Source of the DNA: Melastoma dodecandrum
Lineage: Eukaryota > Streptophyta > Magnoliopsida > Myrtales > Melastomataceae
DNA length: 64,000 nucleotides
Assembly: GCA_029817715.1 (NCBI GenBank)
Contig: JARUPY010000054.1
Coordinates: 248,001 to 312,000, forward strand
Direction: 5' to 3'
In this document: positions 55,757 through 64,000 of the stretch, piece after piece
Position numbering within the stretch: position 1 is the stretch's first letter
How the letters are laid out: the number at the start of each line of letters is the position of its first letter
Program-made: the position numbers and the translations under genes
Notes under the pieces: generated by a model
What the model was told of the DNA's origin: nothing
The model's input: only the letters and a program-made list of their open reading frames with translations
Databases searched by the model: none

Positions 55757-57857
55757 CTTTGTAGTTGTGCTTCCAGTGCATTCGCATATGCCACGAGCTC
55801 CTGTCTGTCGTTTGCAGCTGCTGTTTCTTTCTCCTCAGCCTCCTTTTTCTGGGATTCAGCATCAACTTCTGCAACTCTCGCCTTCTCTTCTGCCCTGATG
55901 ACAGCCGCTTCTGAACTACGGCATGCTCTCTAGCCTTTGCGAGCTCAGAACGCCATAGATGAGCCTCCTGATGGGCGGAGTCCCTCTGTTTGACCATTTG
56001 ATCCCTCTCCCCAGTTAAAAAGCTGCTGTCTTCTGTTCTGAATCTTTCAGCTGTAAATTGGAAAGACGTCAAGTTCCAAACTGAAGAATCAGCAGAAGTC
56101 GAGGGAATGACTGATGATTTCCTTCCACTTCCACCTTTCTTAATGTAAGGCCAACTTAACCCATATGGATGAATTACAGCAACTTAAACTGCCATGAATG
56201 ATTTTATTAGCTCCCATCTTCTCTTAACCCCCAGTCTATCGCTAAATTATCAACTGCTGGTAGCGAAAGCATATAGGAGTCATTCCTACCCGCCAAGTTT
56301 ACAGAGTATGTTCCTGTCATAATCTACATTATTAAATTGGAGAACTACGAAACTTGGCAGACTATGTAAAATAACTAAGATAACAATGGTTGTCATTTCT
56401 TATTACCTTCTGCTTCAGTGACTCCATCTGCTTCTCGTACTCTTTAGTCAAGCGCTCAAATTCTTCACTAGCTTCTCTCCTTCGTTCATCGATCAGATTA
56501 GCAGCATATGCTGCGGCCTCAGCAGCATCAGCAGTCTCTGAGAGCATCTCTGCTATATTTTTTATAGTCGAATCCTGAGCACATATGTCTCGAGCCAACT
56601 TTTGCAATTCCTCATCCTTAAGTGTTTCCAGCAAAGAAACACTAACTGTAAGCTAGCCCAAGCTGGAAAACAACCGTATGGACTTTATTTCCAGCAACCA
56701 TATCTTAACTATAAAAAACATCGCATAGCCATTTTAATGGGAGCAATTTGCAAGTGATGGAAAATTCCACAATTAATTTTAAAATATATTCAAGCTATAG
56801 GAATCAGTGATTGACACCGTCATAACCTCAATGCAGATAATCTAACTACAAGCGGAGCATCATGCCAATCCACATGGAGTCATAGAATCACAACTTTCCA
56901 AGAACTCCTGCCAACAGTTCAGGCCAACGGTTAAGACAATACATACACCTTCATAATAGAGAAATCATCATTGTGACCGTCAATGCTTCTGCTTGTCAGC
57001 ACTCCAAGGGTATTCCTCATGGAAACCTGCATTGCTACTTCAATCTCTTTCGAGCATTCCAGAGCTGTTGAATTGGCCTCAGCAACAGCAGCAGAAACTG
57101 TCCCTAGTTTTGTAGAACCATTACCACTCAAAGAATTGACAGCATCCTTGTGAGCCCTTACCAGCTGTGTTGCTCTGATTTAGGGAAATAAGAAATTTGG
57201 CATGAAATCAATATAGCAGATGTTGTCATGATCGCATGTTTCAATGATAATTATCCCAAACAATAAGCAGCGGCAGTGCGTGGAACTTATCAAAAGCAAG
57301 GGAAATAATCAAAAGATCTATTCATAACTATTCCAACAAAGCCGCAGTGGGAAATGCCTTTCTTCTACTTTGGTACAACATACAGGTCAAGTTTATCAAT
57401 TATTCATGTTTCTTCCTCATTATTTTCAAATAATCACCAAAATCATATACAGCAAAGAAAAACATCCACCAAAAAGAAAAACACCACTGCTTCGCCTAGC
57501 AGCACGACGCTTGTATTGCTCGGTCTTTTCTAAAAGTTTCAGTTAAACCATTCCTACAATTTCTACTTTATGAGTGCATACATAAGACACCAAAGATAAA
57601 ATGGTCATATACGATACTCTACAACATGAGATGGTCATACACCATACTCGCAACATAAAATGGGCTTTCAGTTAGATAGAATTGTGAGGTAACATACTGC
57701 ATAGTTGATACCCATGCTCTTGCAACACTCTGTCACCTTTTTCATGTTTAAGAAAGCCTTCCTTCACAGTGGCATCGGTTATGTCACCAGGAACTACTGG
57801 ATCTCCACATATCATCAAGAAGTCAAGAAGCTCAACTAACATCTCCCATGTTGCAAA
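55757..57857 (-). pseudogene. Conserved plant coiled-coil protein gene, frameshifted and partial
   Basis: Minus-strand exons are legible at 57857-57698 (WEMLVELLDFLMICGDPVVP, then KHEKGDRVLQEHGYQL), 57172-56949 (TQLVRAHKDAVNSLSGNGS, STALECSKEIEVAMQVS), 56645-56407 (LLETLKDEELQKLARDI, RREASEEFERLTKEYEKQ) and 56050-55757. Phases agree across the first three junctions. The last exon has two frame changes: one near 56025 before ERDQMVKQRDSAHQEAHLWR, and one near 55920 before EAAVIRAEEKARVAEVDAES. The protein would be almost entirely helical. I recognise it as a conserved uncharacterised plant coiled-coil family but cannot name a function. No start exon was found upstream, where stops interrupt the frame. 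Confidence 0.65.
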
Positions 57858-58400
57858 CTCCCATAGTCACTTGATAGCATTTGCTGATTACAGCGGATTT
57901 TTTACTTGAGTTTGGCGTTAAACCATGGCTAAATCTCCACTGCAGGAGCATGAGAAATCTGTTGAAAAACTAGAGCAAATTGAAAACTCTGTGCCTTAGG
58001 ACCTCGAACAAGAGTCGCTAGGTGAACGCACAGTTGTTAGTCATTCATAATCATTCCAGCCGCATCATCAGAGCTAAAAATAAAACAAAAGGGCTTGTAC
58101 ACACATTACCAACAATTTCACAATTGAAATGCATTCTTTTCGAACTTGTATTAAACATTTGAGCATAGAATTAAATGGTTCGCGAATTGTTACAATCCTT
58201 AAGGTGCGGGTGCTCATTTTTTGCATCCATAAAGCATACCTGGAGTTAGTTTTCACGCTCAACTCATTAGCATATGATCATCAGAACTTGGCAAGACCAA
58301 TTAGCAGGATGGTCTCATTGCATCAGATTTTGGTTCTATGAGCAGAATCTAATTGTCGTACAATTGAGTTGCTGAGGTCCCACCATCATGAAAAGCATTG
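57858..58400. other. Spacer upstream of the coiled-coil pseudogene
   Basis: No credible first exon or other gene is visible. Confidence 0.45.
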
Positions 58401-58919
58401 AGAAAATATTTTGTCCCCTTTATTATGTTTGATAAAGCCATGATAGTGGCATGCGTACGATCATTGGGGATATACCCATCCTCCTCATATCATTAAGAAA
58501 CTTAAGAGCTTTGCTAACATTACCCATTTTGCACATTCCCTTCAGTATGGAATTGGAAGTCACCACATCCGGTTGTACCCCTCTATGTAGCATATCACTG
58601 AACAGCTCCATGGCAATATCGAACATGCCAACTTCACGTGATCCTTGAGGATATTACATCCGGCATTCTCAATAATTCGAAACAATCCAACTACCGCATT
58701 GAGCTGCCTATACTTGCACAGACCATCAAAAAGTACTGTGTACATTTTATCGTCCATAGGAACGCCAGAAGCATGAATTTTGAAGAAAAGTTGTAGCGCA
58801 GTCCGAACATTTCCACCGAGAAAGAGCCAGCGAATCAAACAACTATACATGGCAGCCTCCGGTTCAAGAGCCCTCCCAAACATATCTTCCAAAAGCTGTC
58901 CGACCTTGGTAACATTCTT

Positions 58920-59536
58920 TGTAAACTACTTGATGTAAACCATAAATCAAAATGAACGGCGGAAAACTGGATAGTTTATGTGAGTTTACGATCACCGAGA
59001 AAGAATAAGGAACGGGAAAATGTACATGTATTCACTGTATTTACCATGTCGTGAATCAAAAGTAAGAAACTAAAGCGGCGTAGATCTTCTTCCCCTTTTT
59101 ACTTCCCGCACGGCTGTTCTTGATGGAGGAGATGAAAGAAACTGACCATCGAATCCCTATGAATCGATTTACCATTAACTTCACACACACACACACATAT
59201 ATATATATTTTTTTTCTTGTGAAAAGTCAGTTTTGCCCTTTAATAAATAAAAGTCTAAAAGACAGGGGAAGAGACATATCCATAAATAACCATAATCTGT
59301 ATAAATTACGGTTTATCCATCAAGAGACCATATGATATAAATGACCTACATCCAGCTGTAAACTACATTAAATAGACGAAATGTGCATATACCAATAACT
59401 TTGGTGATCACGATACTTTAGTTGGATTTCAAGCACTGTCTTATGTTACAGCCTGTTTTACAAAATATACTTTGATAAAATAGAATAAAAGGCAATATAA
59501 AACTATATAATTAATGGTGGACCAAAAATTCCAACA
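58920..59536 (-). repeat. 3' LTR of the element in the PPR gene
   Basis: 617 bases; starts TGTTGG at 59536 and ends TACA at 58920. It is preceded on the minus strand by the purine-rich AAGTGGGAGAA, a standard copia polypurine tract. Confidence 0.87.
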
Positions 59537-60949
59537 TTCTCCCACTTAGGCAACACTAATTGTATTCGAAAAATATTTTAGAAAATGACTCTTAGGCTGT
59601 AACATTCATATAGCCATATAAAGACAACATCTCGAACAACCCCGATCAACTAAATTACCCAGCGTCAAACTATGATCGTCAGAGCATCACTCAATGATAC
59701 ATGTCAACCATAATCATAACAGTAAGCAATCAAGCCGTCACGGGTCAATGTGGCGGTGTAGCCGAAACAGCATCCCTTATGTGATCAAATTTGATGCTAC
59801 TTCAGTCGGCCCTAATCTATCTGTAACTTTACGCCTATAACGAGCCAGAAAGACCTGTGAGTAAATGATGCTTCTTTATATGTCTCATAAACCTGAATGC
59901 GCACAAACTTTACAGTACTTTATTAGAGACAAACTTTAGTGACAGTACCGTCCCACTTGAGACTAAGCACCAAGTCTCAAGATTTTCTTTAATGACTGTC
60001 ATGTGTACAAGATACAAAAGTAAATGCATGCATGTCAAAATATATATTATCGATGATAAGAGACTTATATCCAACAAAATACTGAAAGTTCACAAAATGT
60101 TCAATACAATCAAATAATGTCAATAGAATGCGTTTGTTCCTCCTCCAACTGTTTTGAAAAAAAGATCTGCCCAGATTAACAATCTATTATTACTCCGTTT
60201 CTTCTCATCCACTGCATTCTAATTATGACCTGAATGCCTGGGTCTATCTCGGTGATGAAGTGACGCACTTAACGGTCATGGCAGCGTCCCCACATTTTAA
60301 CAAGGATATTTCTCCATGAAGAGATCGTGGACCCATACTCAGCCTTTTCCTAAGTTATTCCAATTTCTGCCACCGACCTTTTCGAAATAAAAGAACTCCA
60401 AATGCCTGTAACAAAAACTGCTCTCAGCTGGTGCCCGTCAATCCATACGTCCTTTTCCAATTTCCATGTATTCCATACTAGTTGACTGCAACCTGCTGTC
60501 ATTGGATACTTTGAATAGCGCCTGTATATTTATTTGATGACTGGTGACTCTCTGAAATTTGATGCCTTCACGAGGTTTTGATATTTCCACGTGAAGCTGT
60601 CAGATTGTAGTTTTAATTTATACGGCGACCATTGTGGCTTTTAAATAATCAATGTAATAATTCTATTTCGGCCGGTTATAATCATTCTAATTCAGCCATT
60701 TAGAGCACGGCTATCGAGATATTTCATATTTATCGATAGCGTTGACAATAAATATCATTGGAAGCTATAATGTACCAATTTTGTTGATTAATTTCAAAAT
60801 TTGTGAACTCACGGAAACCTTATCGCAAGCTTAAAGAATACAGCCACGTCGGCCGTCATTATCAGTTTAGTCTCGATAACCAAAACAGTCAAAAGGACAA
60901 CAACGAAACAAAATCAAAATTTCTCCTCAGGATCGTAAATCCGCGTAAT

Positions 60950-60963
60950 CTGCTATGATACCA
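60950..60963 (-). other. Primer-binding site of the element in the PPR gene
   Basis: Minus strand TGGTATCATAGCAG, two bases from the 5' LTR end. It differs by one base from the tRNA-iMet complement TGGTATCAGAGC over the first twelve positions. Confidence 0.8.
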
Positions 60964-60965
60964 CA

Positions 60966-61563
60966 TATAAACTACCTCATGTAACCAGAGAAACCACAAA
61001 TCAAAATGAACAACGGAAAACTAGATCGTTTACACGGGTTTACGATCACCGAAAAATCACAATGAAAAGGAAAATGTACCCTTATTCACTGTATTTGCCA
61101 TGTCGTAAATCAGAAGTAAGAAACTAGAGTAGCATAGATCTTCTTCCCCTTTTCCTTCCCGCACGGCTGCTCTGATGTAGGAGGCGAAAGAAACCGACGT
61201 TCGAATACTGAATCGATTTTCCAGAAACTATATATATATGGCGATATATATATATATATATTATATATAATGTCAGTTTTGCCCTTTATTAAATAAAAGT
61301 CTGAAGGATAGGGAAAGGGACCTTTCCGTAAATAATCTTAATTTGTATAACCTGCGGTCTTATCCATCAACAAACCATAGGATATAAATGGACTACACCC
61401 TCGTAAACCACATTAAATAGACGAGATGCGCTATCCCAATAACTTTGGTGATCATGATACTTTAGTGGAATTTCATGCATTGTCTTATATTACAACCTGT
61501 TTTATAAAATATACTTTAATAAAAGAAAATATAACAATTAATGGCGGCCCAAAAATTCCAACA
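60966..61563 (-). repeat. 5' LTR of the element in the PPR gene
   Basis: 598 bases; starts TGTTGG at 61563 and ends TTATA at 60966. It contains an expanded AT dinucleotide tract (about 61228-61270) absent from its partner, which has a CA run instead. Confidence 0.85.
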
Positions 61564-62623
61564 TCCTTTTCTAAAATATATACTATAGGTAACACAACAT
61601 TAGGAGAGCAGCCTTTCTCAATCATGGACATAAACACCCGATTGGCTCGTCGCGATCTTCCACGAATACAGTAACCATTGATCAAGGAATTGTAAATGCA
61701 TGTGTCTGGCTCAAAGCCTTTCGTGCCCATCTCATCGAACATGCATTGAGCCTCGCCGATGTTGCCTTTTTTGCAGAGAGCGTCGATGACAATAGCAAAG
61801 GTGTGTATGTCTGGCATTATTCTTTGATGGACCATTTCATCAAACAATTATTAACATCGATCCATCGGCTGCCAGCAGAAAGGCCTCGAATTAAGGTGTT
61901 ATTAAGAGATGACATTAGGCACGATTCGCAAACTAACTTGCTCTACAAACAACACCCTTGCTTCATCCCACTTCCCTGACAACACAACCCATGAAACAAG
62001 GTACAGTACGTCACTTTGTCCGGAAGAATGCCTTTTGACCTCATCGCTCCCAGCAACTCCAAAGCCTTTTCAACTCTTCCTTCTTTGCACAGACCATCAA
62101 CACAGGTATTATACAGAACGACATTACTGAGCGGGCCACCTCTTCCCTCCATGTCAGCCATGAATTCCATGGCCATATCCGAATAACCAGACCTGCACAA
62201 CCATCCCTATCGTGTACATATTCGTCGCATCACCCCCAGCAAGCATGTTGTGAACCATTATCAAGGCGCGAATGAAGCGCCTGTCCCGGCACAACCCATC
62301 GACCAGAACGTTCAGCGTGGCAGCACCTGGCTCAAACCCGATCTTGAACATCTTACCGAGGATGGAGAAGGCTAGGTCCGTCCTCTTAACATGACAAAGA
62401 CAGTTTGCCAAAATGTTCATTACATTGACGTTCTTTTCTTTGACAGCCCGGCCGATTCCAAGCGCTTGATAAGGCGCATGACTGCCTCATACTGCTTCAT
62501 TCGCGCGACGCCGGACAACAAGCGGGTGACATCGGACTGCTGAGGCGGAGGCTTAGCCACGAGCATCGCCTGACATTCCTGAAGCCCTTGTTCGTGTAAA
62601 ACCGCGCTGGTAGGACGAGTCAT

Positions 62624-64000
62624 TTGGTCGGAGGAAAAAACCCCTGGCGTACGGCAGCGAATTGACAATCAGCGGCTTTCAGAAAATTAAACAATAAATT
62701 AATTTCGCTCTTAAAATTATACAAATTGATTTTTTTATACTTGTAGGTAGGTAGGTAACGTAATTTTACATCTTTATTCGGGCTTTAGTTGAACTTCATG
62801 GACAGAGATGGCCAAGGGCAGGCAGGCTTGATCCGTATCCGGCCCGGATCCGTTTCCGGAAAACCACTCGCATTTTCGAATCTGTATAAGTTCGAGTTCT
62901 AAAAAAGAAAAATCTCATTTCATTTTCCCTTCTCTTTTACCTCTTTAGAATTTTGAAGTTAGTTAATGAATTATGAACTTTTCTAATTCGTAAAATATTT
63001 TATGGACCAAGTATAGCAATTCTAGTATATATTTTCAATCCTAAAAAGATTAAAGAAAAATAATAAAATTTGACCCTAAAACTTCGTTTATTTCAATTTA
63101 CCTTCCTACCTAATTTTTCTAGCTCCGTCACTTACCTTGATCGACATAATATTATCTCTACTTTATATCATTTTTCATCCGGCGCACCCTTAATTTATTT
63201 GATTGTTATTTTTATCTTAGTGATTTATTTTTATTTTCTTGTGGTGCTGATTTATTTCCTAGTCTAGGTTATGAAGGTTAGTATTTTGTTCTCATCATTT
63301 AATGAGATGTGAGTACATTTGAATATACAATTTAAGACAACTTTCTATTTTTCATTATTTTAGTTTCTTATATAATTTTGTCATTAACTTTTACTTTAGT
63401 TAATCTTTAATTTTTTTTTAATGAAAGTCAAACAAGGTCTTAGTATAATCGTGTTTTATAACAGTGCGATTCCAGCATTATCGCAACGAAGTGTTGTTCG
63501 CGGTAGGCGTCGTGTCGTGGTTTAGAAAAGCATTTTTATATACGTCACAATAATGACGCAACCCAAACGATTTAAGTAAAATAAAACTTGAATCTCATCC
63601 GTCCAATTCCATGGCGTCGGAAATGGGGGAGTCTCCGTGCGAATGATTCCAACTAAACATGGGAAATCGAGACCGGAGAACAACTAAGAAACGCCAGAGA
63701 CTGGGGGCTTGAAATCATCGAGTCCCAGAATAACGACGACCAAAAGACCCACCCACACCATCCCATCCCATCCCTTCATCTTAACTTTTATCATCTGCAT
63801 AAATATATTGTATAAACCCTAATTCAAATCGTCGATTCTACTTTTAACAGGGAGGTAATGTGATTTCCAAATAAACAATGTGTGTAATGCCCCTAGATAT
63901 TTGTTATTAGCGACGCGCATCCTAAATAATAAAAAAAAAAAATCTTTTTTTTTAATTTTTAAATACAGGGTGGGGTGGGAGGGGGGGACCATATTGACGT
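62624..64000. other. AT-rich spacer at the window end
   Basis: No gene is recognised. It contains poly-A and poly-T runs and a (TAGG)n tract near 62745-62755, and ends in a G-rich run near 63970-63986. Confidence 0.5.

Larger units (their letters stand above)
58920..61563 (-). mobile_element. Non-autonomous copia-type LTR retrotransposon inserted in the PPR gene
   Basis: Two similar direct repeats of about 600 bases flank a 1.43-kb interior without coding sequence. Both LTRs begin TGTTGGAATTTTTGG on the minus strand and end in TTA(C/T)A. The primer site follows the 5' LTR and a polypurine tract precedes the 3' LTR. Flanking pentamers are TTCTT at 58915-58919 and TCCTT at 61564-61568, a target duplication with one mismatch. 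At 2644 bases, lacking gag and pol, it needs enzymes supplied by another element. The LTRs differ at many positions, so the insertion is not young. Confidence 0.88.
58415..62623 (-). pseudogene. Pentatricopeptide repeat (PPR) protein gene, frameshifted and split by a transposon
   Basis: Minus-strand PPR motifs are plentiful: FEPGAATLNVLVDGLCRDRR, LYNTCVDGLCKEGRVEKALE, ILPDKVTYCTLFHGLC, TFAIVIDALCKKGNIGEAQ, CIYNSLINGYCIRGRSRRA, KMYTVLFDGLCKYRQLNAV and VTSNSILKGMCKMGNVSKAL. They fit a P-class PPR protein, probably organelle-targeted RNA binding. The first candidate ATG is at 62623. Frame changes occur near 62450, 62205, 61980, 61850 and 58640. An LTR element occupies 58920-61563; coding sequence resumes on its far side (KVGQLLEDMFGRALEPEAAM). 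The gene is dead. Confidence 0.85.

Overview
This is nuclear DNA from a flowering plant, most likely a woody eudicot; the species cannot be named from the window. The grounds are multi-exon genes with GT-AG introns and AT-rich spacers, plant-only families (an auxin response factor with a miR167 site, wall-associated receptor kinases, a phi-class GST, a JASON-like protein, PPR, terpene synthase and LRR-kinase pieces), and plant LTR-retrotransposon remnants.

Layout. 1-3.3 kb is non-coding upstream DNA. 3.8-9.1 kb (+) holds a complete 15-exon ARF6-type gene of 879 codons with an intact miR167 target site. 9.4-46.8 kb is a cluster of WAK-like (WAKL) receptor kinases in both orientations. Three copies look intact: 11847-9447 (-), 25244-27683 (+) and 46769-44036 (-). 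Each has one GUB_WAK exon, one short EGF-like exon, and one exon carrying the membrane segment and kinase. Among them lie broken copies (12.9-13.3, 13.9-14.3, 14.7-16.0, 16.0-17.6, 24.3-24.6 and 40.4-43.3 kb).

Pieces of unrelated host genes are embedded in or beside the broken WAKL copies: an IST1-like fragment with its intron (14.9-15.2 kb), a uS15-like ribosomal protein fragment (41.3-41.5 kb), and a mosaic at 17.7-19.8 kb of an STY46-like kinase first exon, a possible proton-pump-interactor-like coil, a terpene synthase fragment and a RLK7/IKU2-type LRR kinase fragment. This recurrent gene-fragment capture is the most unusual signal here. Between the WAKL genes lie copia-type remnants (21.9-22.6, 28.0-31.6 and 36.7-38.1 kb) and a roughly 222-bp tandem repeat array (33.1-36.0 kb).

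47.8-50.4 kb (+) carries a seven-exon JASON-like gene, head to head with the last WAKL gene. 51.5-53.8 kb is a repeat-derived block with two minisatellites. 53.9-54.7 kb (+) is a phi-class GST with a frameshift. 57.9-55.8 kb (-) is a conserved coiled-coil gene with two frameshifts. 62.6-58.4 kb (-) is a decayed PPR gene split by a 2.6-kb non-autonomous LTR retrotransposon with two LTRs, a tRNA-primer site, a polypurine tract and a near-matching 5-bp target duplication. No tRNA, rRNA or CRISPR structures were recognised.

How the genes relate: the intact WAKL genes encode probable cell-wall or oligogalacturonide sensors at the plasma membrane, and the ARF6-type protein is a nuclear auxin-response activator. 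The neighbouring single genes have no evident functional link with the cluster. Exon boundaries were set by eye from reading frame, splice dinucleotides and remembered family conservation; no database search was run.
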